Assembly (NCBI GenBank): GCA_905233625.1
Contig: CAJOFJ010000004.1
Coordinates: 1-64,000, forward strand
Source: an uncultured Bacteroidales bacterium
GTDB taxonomy: Bacteria; Bacteroidota; Bacteroidia; Bacteroidales; WCHB1-69
DNA: 64,000 bases
Direction: 5' to 3'
Positions 20,449 through 30,492 of this stretch are shown in pieces. Below the pieces are notes generated by a model. It was not told the DNA's origin. It was given only the letters and a program-made list of their open reading frames with translations, and searched no databases. A program made the position numbers and the translations under genes. Numbering within the stretch: the stretch's first letter is position 1; the number at the start of each line of letters is the position of its first letter.

Positions 20449-21372
20449 TCAGTGCATATTTCGCTCTTTGAAGACTCCATTCTCATACCCCTGGATACGT
20501 TGGTTCTCCCCTGCCAAAAGCAATCGTTTTTCAGCCCAGAGACAATACTCCTCATTCATTTCGATGCCAAGGTATTTACGACCTAACTTCTTGGCCACCA
20601 CCGAGGTAGTTCCCGAACCCAAAAACGGATCGAAGACCAGACCGTCGGGAGGGCAAGAAGCCAGAATCAACTTGGCGATGAGTTTTTCGGGTTTCTGTGT
20701 GGGATGGTCAGTATTTTCCGGCATCGACCAATAGGGGACTGTGATATCATCCCAGAAATTCGACGGGCAAGTGAGGCGGAATTTACCATCTTCCCCTTGT
20801 TCCCAATCTTTCGGTACTCCCCCCTCGCGATAAGGGGCCAGCACTTTTTTTTTCTGTTTAACCGACTCTAAATCAAAATAATAATCATTTTTATCCTGAA
20901 CTCCGAACCAGATATCTTCCATGCCGTTCTTCCAATTCTTGGAAGCCCCCCTGCCCTTCTCGCGCTGCCAGGTGATGCGGTTCATCACCGTCAGATTCTC
21001 TTCCATCACCTGCTGCAAGGCCGAAGTGGATTTCCAATCACCGCATAAATACAATGAACCGGTGGGTTTCAGCAACTTGCACAACTGAGGAAACCACGAA
21101 CGCAAGTATTCCAGATACTGGCTTCCCGTGCTTGCTTTAAACTGGAATCCATTGAAATTTTTAGACAAATTATAGGGCGGATCCACAATAATCAAGTCAG
21201 CCATTTGTGACGGCAGCTGCGACAACAGCAACAGAGTATCCCCCTGTATCGTTCTGTTAATCAAATCAGTATCATTCTTGACCTGATGGGCGGACAATAG
21301 ACGTGACCGGAGAGAAATTCTCTCCTGCTCTGTCAGGGTTAAAGTTTGGTTGCGGGGAGCCCTTTCTTTCAT
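20449..21372 (-). CDS. Site-specific DNA-adenine methyltransferase (beta-type order)
   Basis: LIIVDPPYNLSKNFNG ... VFDPFLGSGTTSVVAKKLGRKYLGIEMNEEYCLWAEKRL. Confidence 0.88.
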   Translation of the reverse strand: MKERAPRNQTLTLTEQERISLRSRLLSAHQVKNDTDLINRTIQGDTLLLLSQLPSQMADLIIVDPPYNLSKNFNGFQFKASTGSQYLEYLRSWFPQLCKLLKPTGSLYLCGDWKSTSALQQVMEENLTVMNRITWQREKGRGASKNWKNGMEDIWFGVQDKNDYYFDLESVKQKKKVLAPYREGGVPKDWEQGEDGKFRLTCPSNFWDDITVPYWSMPENTDHPTQKPEKLIAKLILASCPPDGLVFDPFLGSGTTSVVAKKLGRKYLGIEMNEEYCLWAEKRLLLAGENQRIQGYENGVFKERNMH

Positions 21373-21389
21373 AAGCAACGTAAGAAAAG

Positions 21390-22247
21390 CTATTCGGAAG
21401 TGGCAAATTTGTCCACAATCTGTTCGGAGTAGGTTTTAGACACCGGCAGCGGTTCCACCTCCTCGTTGTCGAAATTGATAAACAGGCCGTCTTTCTCCTT
21501 GCTAATCATTTTAATCTTCTGCATATTAACAATATACGAACGATGACTACGACAGAAGCCCTTGTTTTTCAACTGTTCTTCCAAATCCTTCAGATTACCA
21601 CGAAGCATATAATGGAAGAGATGTCCATTATCCATATAATATATATTAACATAATTATCTGCTGACGCCAGGTAATACACATTCGCCAGCAAGATGGACA
21701 ACTTCAATCTTCCCTTTTCATCGCAGAAATTGAAGACCTCATCCACATGAGTATAAGGTTTATTATCCCAAAACTCCTTTTTATCGAGCAAACTGTTCAA
21801 TTTATTATTCTTTTCTTTCAGAGAATAATATAAATAAGACACTAAATACGGAATAAAAAGGATAGAAGGCACGAAAACAAGCGCTCTTTTGAAAATATCC
21901 TCAAAAGGACGCGTATCCTGGAGTGCGAATTTATTGAAAACTGAATAAACGAAGACAATAAATATGATTTCCGACGCAATCCACAACACATATTGCAAGA
22001 TAGAGATACGATCGCGACGGCATACTGCCCACAAGATCAAACGACTCAGCACCAAAATGGACACACAGCCCAGAACGGTGATGGAAGCATAGACCATTTT
22101 CATCACATCATCATTGGACTGGTACCAACTGGTAAGGCCGAAGGGGGTATAAATGGAAACAAACGCAATGGAAAATACCAAAACGAAAAGCAGCATCTGG
22201 ATGTTGATGCGGAATTTTGCCAAGTATTCCGGTATTTTCTGGTTCAT
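21390..22247 (-). CDS. LytTR-family DNA-binding transcriptional regulator with N-terminal TM region
   Basis: ILLANVYYLASADNYVNIYY...GNLKDLEEQLKNKGFCRSHRSYIVNMQKI...VEPLPVSKTYSEQI. Confidence 0.88.
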   Translation of the reverse strand: MNQKIPEYLAKFRINIQMLLFVLVFSIAFVSIYTPFGLTSWYQSNDDVMKMVYASITVLGCVSILVLSRLILWAVCRRDRISILQYVLWIASEIIFIVFVYSVFNKFALQDTRPFEDIFKRALVFVPSILFIPYLVSYLYYSLKEKNNKLNSLLDKKEFWDNKPYTHVDEVFNFCDEKGRLKLSILLANVYYLASADNYVNIYYMDNGHLFHYMLRGNLKDLEEQLKNKGFCRSHRSYIVNMQKIKMISKEKDGLFINFDNEEVEPLPVSKTYSEQIVDKFATSE

Positions 22248-22289
22248 TATACAATATATTTTAAAGGGTTGCAAAGATACAAAAAAATT

Positions 22290-22380
22290 ATTTCACCCCG
22301 TATTTTTAAATTTCGCCCCACAGTATGGAAATTTCACCCCTCATTTGGAAATTTCACCCCTCATTTGGAAATTTCGCCAC
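22290..22380. promoter_or_regulatory. Array of five direct 10-bp repeats ATTTCRCCMC with 20-21 bp period
   Basis: Copies start at 22290, 22310, 22331, 22351, 22371 between the LytTR gene and the divergent acyl-CoA synthetase gene. Confidence 0.75.
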
Positions 22381-22489
22381 ATTTAACCCGCAAACATACC
22401 ATAAATCCGGGGTCTATCATTTTTTTTCTTTCTTTTGCATTTTTTATTGGCGGCATTTGACTATAAAATTATCAACATAAACAATAAAC

Positions 22490-24259
22490 ATGAAAGAAAT
22501 CAGCAGACTTTTCGATATTTTGAATCGTTATGAGGAAAAATATCCCAAACAGACCGTAGCTTTAGGCTGTAAAAGAGATCAGAAATGGGTGACTTTTTCA
22601 CCTGCAAAATACAAAGAAATGACCGACAATATCAGCTATGCGCTGATGAAGCTGGGAGTGGAACCCGGTGACAAAGTCGGCATTATCGCCAACAACCGCC
22701 CTGAATGGAACATGCTGGACATGGGAATCATGCAGATTGGAGCCATCACTGTTCCGGTATACCCGACCATCAGCGAAGCCGACTACAAATATATTGTCGG
22801 CCACTCCGACATGAAGGTGGTTTTTGTGGAAGGCGTGGAAGTGATGAACAAGATCAGCAACATCATGGGCGACACTCCGAAACTGGAGAAAGTTTATACT
22901 TTCATCAACCGCGACCGTTTCCCTTATCTGGACCAGCTCATTGAGATGGGTCGTGAGAACGCCAACCCCGAAGAGTTGAAGCGACGCAGCGACGCCGTGA
23001 AAGAGGAGGACTGCTCCACCATCATGTACACCTCCGGCACCACGGGACATCCCAAGGGTGTGATGCTGTCGCACAGGAATATTGTCCACCAGCTGTTGAA
23101 TCTGAGACAAACCCCGGCCAAATGGTCCAACAAAGCCTTCAGTTTCCTACCCATCTGCCATGCTTACGAGCGAATGCTGGTGTTTTTATACCAATATTTA
23201 GGCATGTCGGTGTACTATGCACAGAATTTAGGCACCATTGCCGAGAACATCAAGGAGGTGAATCCCACCATGATGTCGGCGGTACCGCGTGTATTGGAAA
23301 AATTCTACGACAAAATCTGGAATTCCAAATTCAACATGAAACCGATGGCCCAGAAAATCTTCGTATGGGCTGTTGAGTTAGCCAAGCAATACAAGATTCA
23401 AGACTACGAACGTTCCGCCTGGTATAACTTCAAGCTTAAAATTGCCGACAAACTGGTTTACAAGAAGATACGTGAAAAAATCGGTGGCAATTTCGACATT
23501 GTGGTATCAGGTGCCGCCAGCATCCAGCCACATTTAGCCTCCTTCTTTTCCGCCATCGGCATGCCCGTTTTTGAAGGTTACGGAAGCACAGAGACTTCTC
23601 CTGTAATTGCCGTGAGCTGCCGTGACCGTGACGGACGTGAAGTGGGCACTGTGGGCTTCCCGCTGCCTGGCGTGGAAATCAAGTTCGCCGACAATGGCGA
23701 GTTGCTGTGCCGCGGTCACAACGTGATGATGGGCTACTACAAGAACCCTGAACTCACTGACGAGGTCATCGACAAAGACGGCTGGTACCACACCGGCGAC
23801 ATGGGCCGTCGCAACGAAAAAGGCCAGATTTTCATCACTGGACGAATCAAGAGTTTGTTCAAGACTTCTTTCGGCAAATACATCAATCCCGAAGCCTTGG
23901 AGGAAAAATTCTGTGAATCACCGTTCATCGCCAATATGATGGTGGTTGGTGAGAACCAAAAATTCGCCGCAGCGGTCATTGCCCCGGATTTTGAGTTCCT
24001 GAAAGGCTGGTGTAGCCGCCACGAGATGAAGTTCACCACCCCCGACGACATGGTGCACAATCCCGAAATCCTCAAACGTTACAATCGTGAAGTGCAAAGT
24101 TACAACAAAAATTTCGGCGATTTCGAACAAATCAAGAAATTTATCCTGGTACCCGACGAGTGGACTATCAAAAACGAGATTCTCACCCCGACGTTGAAGG
24201 TGAAGAGACGTTTTGTACAGGAAAGATATGCTAACAGAATTGAAGAGATGTTCAAATAG
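22490..24259 (+). CDS. Long-chain fatty acid--CoA ligase (AMP-dependent synthetase)
   Basis: TIMYTSGTTGHPKGVMLSHRNI, VFEGYGSTETSPVIAV, GWYHTGDMG. Confidence 0.92.
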   Translation: MKEISRLFDILNRYEEKYPKQTVALGCKRDQKWVTFSPAKYKEMTDNISYALMKLGVEPGDKVGIIANNRPEWNMLDMGIMQIGAITVPVYPTISEADYKYIVGHSDMKVVFVEGVEVMNKISNIMGDTPKLEKVYTFINRDRFPYLDQLIEMGRENANPEELKRRSDAVKEEDCSTIMYTSGTTGHPKGVMLSHRNIVHQLLNLRQTPAKWSNKAFSFLPICHAYERMLVFLYQYLGMSVYYAQNLGTIAENIKEVNPTMMSAVPRVLEKFYDKIWNSKFNMKPMAQKIFVWAVELAKQYKIQDYERSAWYNFKLKIADKLVYKKIREKIGGNFDIVVSGAASIQPHLASFFSAIGMPVFEGYGSTETSPVIAVSCRDRDGREVGTVGFPLPGVEIKFADNGELLCRGHNVMMGYYKNPELTDEVIDKDGWYHTGDMGRRNEKGQIFITGRIKSLFKTSFGKYINPEALEEKFCESPFIANMMVVGENQKFAAAVIAPDFEFLKGWCSRHEMKFTTPDDMVHNPEILKRYNREVQSYNKNFGDFEQIKKFILVPDEWTIKNEILTPTLKVKRRFVQERYANRIEEMFK

Positions 24260-24302
24260 ACATTTTCTTAATACCAAATACCCATTAACCCAGCATTCAA
24301 TT

Positions 24303-24331
24303 AACCGGTCAAATTATTGGCCGGTTTTTTT
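24303..24331 (+). terminator. Intrinsic terminator AACCGGTC-AAATTATT-GGCCGGTT-TTTTT
   Basis: 8-bp GC-rich stem followed by a T run. Confidence 0.85.
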
Positions 24332-24390
24332 GCTTTGATTTTTATTAGTAAAAAATTTGGGAGAAAGATAAGAAATAGATAAAAAAAGAC

Positions 24391-24398
24391 TATCTTTG
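24391..24398 (+). promoter_or_regulatory. -7 element TATCTTTG of the type I RM operon
   Basis: TAnnTTTG 26 nt upstream of the ATG at 24424. Confidence 0.5.
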
Positions 24399-24423
24399 CA
24401 AATGAATGTTTCAACATCTAGTT

Positions 24424-27414
24424 ATGGCGCTTGAAAAACAAATAGAAGACCAGTTTATCCGTTATTTAAGCGAGAATCTGAAATATGTCTATCGTGAGGA
24501 CATTCACGATAGGGACTCACTTGAGCGGAATTTTCGTGAGAAGTTCCAAGCCTTGAATCGTTGTCATTTGACCGATAACGAGTTCGCCCGTTTGTTGGAG
24601 GAAATCACGGATTCGGATGTGTTCAATGCTTCGAAGCGGCTGCGTGAGCGCAATACTTTCATGCGTGAGGATGGGACGCCGTTGCAATATATGCTAGTGA
24701 ACATCAAGGACTGGTGCAAGAATGATTATGAGGTGATTCATCAGTTGCGCATGAACACACGAAACAGTTTCCAACGCTATGATGTGATACTGCTTATCAA
24801 CGGTTTGCCTGTGGTGCAGATTGAATTGAAGACTTTGGATGTTAGTCCGCGCCGCGCCATGCAGCAAATTGTGGACTACAAAAACGATGTCGGCAATGGT
24901 TATACTAATTCGCTGCTATGCTTCATGCAGATGTTTATTGTCAGCAACCAGCACAACACATATTATTTCGCCAACAATAACAAGGAGCATTTCAACTTCA
25001 ATGCTGAGGAAAAATATCTGCCTGTATATCAATGGGCTGATGAGAAAAACCAAAAGATAACAGGTTTGGAGGCTTTTTCGGATGCTTTCTTGCAAAAGTG
25101 CCGTTTGGGTGAAATGATTAGCCGCTATATGGTTTTGGTGGCTTGTGAACGGAAGGTGCTGATGATGCGCCCCTATCAGATTTATGCGGTGAAGGCGATT
25201 GTCAGTTGCATCAACGAGAACCGAGGAAACGGCTACATTTGGCATACCACGGGTAGCGGTAAGACACTTACTTCATTCAAAGCTTCAACGTTATTGAAGG
25301 ACAATCCTGAAATTGAGAAATGCCTCTTTGTGGTGGACCGCAAAGACCTCGACAAGCAAACTCGCGAGGAATTCAACAAGTTCCAAGAGGGTTGTGTGGA
25401 GGAAAACACCAACACAGATGCGCTTGTTCGCCGTATGCTTTCTGAAGACTATGCCGACAAGATAATTGTGACCACCATTCAAAAATTGGGTATTGCCCTC
25501 GATCCGCAAAATCGCCGCAACTATCAGGAAAGGCTTATGCCGTTGAGAGACAAACGGGTGGTGTTTATCTTTGATGAGTGCCACCGTTCACAATTCGGCG
25601 ACAACCACAAAGTCATCAAGGAGTTTTTCCCGAAAGCGCAGTTGTTTGGTTTTACGGGAACACCCATCTTTGAGGCAAATGCCACCTATACCCAAATCAC
25701 AGGCGAGGAGGCCCAATACAAGACCACGAAAGATGTCTTCCAAAAGGAACTGCACGCCTACACCATTACCAATGCTATTGAGGACAGGAATGTGCTGCGT
25801 TTCCATGTGGATTACTTCAAACCTGAAAAGTCGGATATGGCGGGCGAGACAGTGAAGAAATCAGCTGTTGTGCGTACCATTTTGGGCAAGCATCGTGCAG
25901 CCACCGCCGACGGGCGTTTCAATGCCATCCTTGCTACGGGTTCCATCAATGAGGCTATCGAGTATTATCATCTGTTCAAGGAGATGCAAGCACAAAAGTT
26001 GGAAATGGATAATACATACGAGCCTTTGAACATTGCTTGCGTGTTTTCTCCGCCCGCTGAGGGTAATCGTGATATCCAGCAGATTCAAGAGGACTTGCCA
26101 CAGGAACAAAAAGACAACGAGCTGGAACCCGACAAGAAAAAGGCTGCATTGACGACCATCATTGACGATTACAACAAGCAGTTCGGCACCAACCATTCTG
26201 TGACAGAGTTTGATGCCTACTATCAGGATGTGCAGCAGCGCATCAAGAACCAGCAATACAGTAATAAGGACTATGCTCACAAGAACAAAATCGATATTAC
26301 GATTGTGGTGGATATGCTGCTGACGGGTTTCGATTCCAAGTATCTGAATACGCTGTATGTCGATAAAAACTTGAAATACCACGGTTTGGTGCAGGCCTTT
26401 TCGCGCACCAACCGTATCTTAAACGACAGCAAGCCTTACGGAAACATATTGGACTTTCGTGGTCAACAAGAGGCCGTGGATACCGCCATTGCCTTGTTCT
26501 CGGGCGAGAAGAAGGAAGAAGCTCGACAGATCTGGTTGGTGGAACCTGCTTCGGTTATCAGGAAGAAATACCTTGATGCGGTGAATGGTTTGCGCAATTT
26601 CATGGCACTTCATCATCTTGATTTTAAGGCGGAGGATGTGTTCAATCTGAAAGGTGACGATGCCAAGGCTGGTTTCATCGTTTGCTTCAAAGAAGTGCAG
26701 CGACTCAAGACACAACTCGACCAATATACTGACCTTGTGGAAGTTGAAGAGGAAAACGCTCCGAGTTTTGTGGCAGAGCCGCAAGCATCGTATGGTTTCA
26801 CTGATGATGACTTGCGGGCCTTCCGTGGAGCCTATCTCGACATTGCTCGTGAACTGAAAACCCGAAGGGAAAAGTCGGGAGCGGCTATTCCGAACGAAGT
26901 GGAGGAACTTGATTTTGAGTTTGTCCTGTTTGCCTCGGCCATGATTGACTACGACTATATCATGGAATTGATTTCCAAGTGCATGGGTCAGCCGGCCAAG
27001 TGGAAGATGACCAAAGAGGAATTGGTCAACCTGATTCGTTCAAGTGCCAACCTGCTTGATGATCGCGAGGACATTATTGCCTACATTGACAGCCTTGATG
27101 GCGTGAATGGTCGCACAGAACAGGAAATCAAGGAAAGTTATGAAGTTTTCAAGACGGAGAAATATGCCAAGGAACTGATGGTCATTGCCGAAAAACATGG
27201 TTTGAGTGTGGCCTCGTTGCAGGCTTTTGTGAACGACATTGTGGAACGCAAGATTTTCGACGGCGAGAAGTTGAACGGCTTACTTGAGCCCCTTGATTTG
27301 GGTTGGCGCGACCGTACCCGCAAGGAGACCGAATTGATGAACGACCTTGTGCCGTTGCTGAAACGTTTGGTGCCGGGACAGGAGATTTCGGGATTGAAGG
27401 CGTATGAGGAATAG
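24424..27414 (+). CDS. hsdR: Type I restriction endonuclease subunit R
   Basis: GLPVVQIELKTLD nuclease motif, IWHTTGSGKTLTSFK Walker A, FIFDECHRSQFG, FGFTGTPIF; alternative start at 24406. Confidence 0.93.
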   Translation: MALEKQIEDQFIRYLSENLKYVYREDIHDRDSLERNFREKFQALNRCHLTDNEFARLLEEITDSDVFNASKRLRERNTFMREDGTPLQYMLVNIKDWCKNDYEVIHQLRMNTRNSFQRYDVILLINGLPVVQIELKTLDVSPRRAMQQIVDYKNDVGNGYTNSLLCFMQMFIVSNQHNTYYFANNNKEHFNFNAEEKYLPVYQWADEKNQKITGLEAFSDAFLQKCRLGEMISRYMVLVACERKVLMMRPYQIYAVKAIVSCINENRGNGYIWHTTGSGKTLTSFKASTLLKDNPEIEKCLFVVDRKDLDKQTREEFNKFQEGCVEENTNTDALVRRMLSEDYADKIIVTTIQKLGIALDPQNRRNYQERLMPLRDKRVVFIFDECHRSQFGDNHKVIKEFFPKAQLFGFTGTPIFEANATYTQITGEEAQYKTTKDVFQKELHAYTITNAIEDRNVLRFHVDYFKPEKSDMAGETVKKSAVVRTILGKHRAATADGRFNAILATGSINEAIEYYHLFKEMQAQKLEMDNTYEPLNIACVFSPPAEGNRDIQQIQEDLPQEQKDNELEPDKKKAALTTIIDDYNKQFGTNHSVTEFDAYYQDVQQRIKNQQYSNKDYAHKNKIDITIVVDMLLTGFDSKYLNTLYVDKNLKYHGLVQAFSRTNRILNDSKPYGNILDFRGQQEAVDTAIALFSGEKKEEARQIWLVEPASVIRKKYLDAVNGLRNFMALHHLDFKAEDVFNLKGDDAKAGFIVCFKEVQRLKTQLDQYTDLVEVEEENAPSFVAEPQASYGFTDDDLRAFRGAYLDIARELKTRREKSGAAIPNEVEELDFEFVLFASAMIDYDYIMELISKCMGQPAKWKMTKEELVNLIRSSANLLDDREDIIAYIDSLDGVNGRTEQEIKESYEVFKTEKYAKELMVIAEKHGLSVASLQAFVNDIVERKIFDGEKLNGLLEPLDLGWRDRTRKETELMNDLVPLLKRLVPGQEISGLKAYEE

Positions 27415-27436
27415 AAAAAGATAAAAACATAATAGA

Positions 27437-29317
27437 ATGAGAGTAAACACAAAACAAGCGGTAAAATTGTTCTTCCAAAACCCTTCTTTAGAACAGGTGT
27501 TTAAGGAAGCCATTGCCAATTCTCTTGATGCAAATGCTACAGAGATTAAAGTCAATGTTTTCATTGATTCTTTTGAAAAACAAGAAACGTTGCAAATAGA
27601 GATTGTTGATAATGGAGAAGGTTTTACGGATGCGCGTTACGATAAGTTTTGTGAGTTGTTGAAAGTTGAAGAAGATACTCACAAAGGTGTTGGCCGATTG
27701 GTGTATCTAAGTTATTTCGACAAAATCGAAGTCTCGAGCTATTTTGGCGGGAAGCATCGTACTTTTACTTTTAACGATGAATTTGATAAGGAAAAAACTG
27801 ACATGAAGTTGTCAGTTGACGAGACGAGGAAACAAGAAACGACGCTGGCCTTTAAGAATTGTTCATTGCAAAGGTTAAGTAGTAATTCTGTCATAACCCC
27901 AGAGTATTTAAAACGGCAGATTCTGCTGGAGTTTTACCCTAGGTTGTATTTGCTGAAAAAAGCTGGAAAAGAAATCAAGATTACTTTCAAAATAGATATA
28001 CCTCATAAGAGCAAGAAACACTTTGTTGGTTCTTATGAGAAAGAGATTTCGAGCAATGATATTCCAGACATGCAAACAACACCTATTAATGCTGATGTTG
28101 TGAAAATGTATGAGAATACCCAATTGGATTATTCAGTAAAGAAATCGGATCCGTATTCGGAAACGTTTTTAATGACCGCACTGTGTGTTGATAACAGGAC
28201 TCAAGTGTTGGAGGACATTATAGCGCCTGAGAATTTGCCTAAGTTGGGATATTCGATAGTCTTTATTTTACGTTCGTCGTTTTTTGATGGCAAAGTTGAT
28301 GCGGCAAGACAAACGCTTACATTGAAAGAGGCGGATCTAAAGACAATTAAAGCTTTGTTTAGGGAAAAAGTTGCAGAGATTATTGAAAGGGAGATTCCTT
28401 CAATTAAAGAACAAAACCAGAAAACAAGAGAATCATTGAATAAGACTTATCCTCATCTTTTAGGCTATTTTAAGAAAGAAGAAGTGGGTATTATAGAACG
28501 TTCTCAATCTATTGAGGAAGCTCAGAAACGTTTTATGCGAGACCAAAAGGACATTTTGGAAGCACAATCATTAGAAGGTGATAGGTATGATAAAGCTCTG
28601 GATGTGTCTTCAAGAACTTTAGCCCAATACATTTTATATAGGGAAAAGATAATCCAAAAAGTTGAAGCTATAACAAAAGACAATCCTGAAGCAGACATCC
28701 ATAACATTATTCTTCCTCAAAAAAACGTGTTCAAAGAAGGTGATTTAGATTGTATTTATAACAATAATCTTTGGCTACTTGACAACAAGTATATGACATA
28801 CACAACGGCGATGTCAGATAAGACGATGAAGCAGGTGATTGAAGAAATAACACAAACGCCAGCGGAAACTGACAATGATCGCCCTGATATAGTCGTGATG
28901 TTTTCAAATGATCCTCAGAACTCTCAAGACAAGTCTGTTGATGTCGTTGTTATTGAACTCAAGAAAAGAGGGATTAAACTTGCAAAAACAGAAGAAGCCA
29001 TCAGCCAACTGAAGCAACGTGCTATTAAGTTGTTGAAATACTATCCAAATAAGATCCAACGGATGTGGTTTTATGCCATCGTTGAATTCAATGATGAGTT
29101 CAAGTTGTCGCTAATCAATGATGAATACACGCCTTTGTTTTCCAAAGACAGTTTGTATTATAAAGAGAATAAGCTACAACTATCACTTGATGACCCGACC
29201 AAATATCCAATCGGTACGTATGTGCTTTCCATCGATGCATTTATTAAGGACGCAAAAGCAAACAATGAGGTGTTTTTGAATATACTTAAAGATGGCTTTA
29301 AGCAAAAACAACAGTGA
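27437..29317 (+). CDS. GHKL (Hsp90/MutL-type) ATPase with putative C-terminal PD-(D/E)XK nuclease domain
   Basis: FKEAIANSLDANAT, EIVDNGEGF, HKGVGRLVY (GHKL boxes); C-terminal RPDIVVMF...VDVVVIELKKRG. Confidence 0.75.
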   Translation: MRVNTKQAVKLFFQNPSLEQVFKEAIANSLDANATEIKVNVFIDSFEKQETLQIEIVDNGEGFTDARYDKFCELLKVEEDTHKGVGRLVYLSYFDKIEVSSYFGGKHRTFTFNDEFDKEKTDMKLSVDETRKQETTLAFKNCSLQRLSSNSVITPEYLKRQILLEFYPRLYLLKKAGKEIKITFKIDIPHKSKKHFVGSYEKEISSNDIPDMQTTPINADVVKMYENTQLDYSVKKSDPYSETFLMTALCVDNRTQVLEDIIAPENLPKLGYSIVFILRSSFFDGKVDAARQTLTLKEADLKTIKALFREKVAEIIEREIPSIKEQNQKTRESLNKTYPHLLGYFKKEEVGIIERSQSIEEAQKRFMRDQKDILEAQSLEGDRYDKALDVSSRTLAQYILYREKIIQKVEAITKDNPEADIHNIILPQKNVFKEGDLDCIYNNNLWLLDNKYMTYTTAMSDKTMKQVIEEITQTPAETDNDRPDIVVMFSNDPQNSQDKSVDVVVIELKKRGIKLAKTEEAISQLKQRAIKLLKYYPNKIQRMWFYAIVEFNDEFKLSLINDEYTPLFSKDSLYYKENKLQLSLDDPTKYPIGTYVLSIDAFIKDAKANNEVFLNILKDGFKQKQQ

Positions 29318-29318
29318 T

Positions 29319-30492
29319 ATGGAAACTGGAGAAAAGAAAAACATACCTATCCTCCGCTTCCCCGATTTTGTAAATGATGGGGAATGGGAAGAAGCAAAAG
29401 TTGGTGATGTTATCAATACACTAACACCACCAAAGAAATTAACTTCAAGTGAATATGAAAAAACAGGGAAATATCCAATAATAGACCAATCACAAAATTT
29501 CATTTGTGGTTATTCAGATGACGAGGATGCTTTGATGAATCATAATAATGAAGATTTGATTGTTTTTGGGGATCACACCTGTGTTTTGAAATTTGTTAGT
29601 TTCCCGTTTATTCAGGGTGCGGATGGAATAAAGATTATCAAGTCTAAAGATTCGAATAAACTTGTTGAGTCTTTCCTTTTTCAGTCTTTACTAAATAATC
29701 CTGTAGTTTCGAGGGAATATAAAAGACATTTTTCTGAATTAAAAGAAAAGGAGCTCTGTTTTTCGCATAATATTGCTGAACAACAAAAAATTTCATCATG
29801 TCTTTTTTCGATGGATGCATATATTTCAGCAACAAAGGAAAAACTAGAACTTTTGAAAACATACAAGAAAGGCCTGATGCAGAATCTTTTCCCCGCCAAA
29901 GGCAAAAAACTACCTGAACTACGCTTCAAGGAATTTGAGAAGGAAGGGCAATGGGTAGAAAAAAGATTGGGAGAGGTTACAAAAGATGTAAATCGTAGAA
30001 ACAAAAGCAATCGGAACCTTCCCATTTATTCAATTAGCAATAAAGACGGTATTATTCTTCAATCCGAGCAGTTTGATGGTCTTGACAGTATTAGCAGAGG
30101 ATACGATACTTCGTTATACAAAATAGTTACAAGCAATACTTTTGCATATAATCCAGCCAGAATAAATGTAGGTTCTATAGGATATAGTGTCATTGTATGT
30201 GTGCTTTAAAACAACTGAAGATGTTGATGATTCGTTTTTAATGTATTTCTTCGACACTTCATCTTTTAACCAAAGTGTGGAAAACAATGTGGAAGGAGGA
30301 ATTAGGAGTTATTTGTTTTATGAGAATTTCTCGAAAATTAAAATATTGTTTCCGTCTATTTCGGAGCAAAAGAGAATAGTATCTTTCTTGAAAGCTATAG
30401 ATGAAATAATCGATGCGCTTTCCAATAAGATTTCTGAATTGGAAAGATACAAAATAGGAATGATGCAAAAAATGTTTCCAATAATTAAATGA
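29319..30492 (+). pseudogene. hsdS: Type I restriction specificity subunit S, split by frameshift at about 30180
   Basis: Frame 3 ORF to 30209 (TRD1, central LKTYKKGLMQNLFPAKGKKLPELRF, part of TRD2) continues in frame 1 (30187-30492: YVCFKTTEDVDDSF...LERYKIGMMQKMFP). Confidence 0.85.

Noticed and set aside
22290-22380. Possible CRISPR array from regularly spaced repeats
   Set aside because: Repeat unit is only about 10 bp with 10-11 bp spacers that are themselves partly repeated; no cas genes in the window.
24406-24423. Upstream ATG for hsdR at 24406
   Set aside because: It lies only about 7 nt after the -7 box, so it would be near leaderless; the ATG at 24424 (MALEKQIEDQF) is more plausible.
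30170-30200. Phase-variable hsdS through a homopolymer tract
   Set aside because: No homopolymer or short tandem repeat at the junction, and residues appear to be missing.
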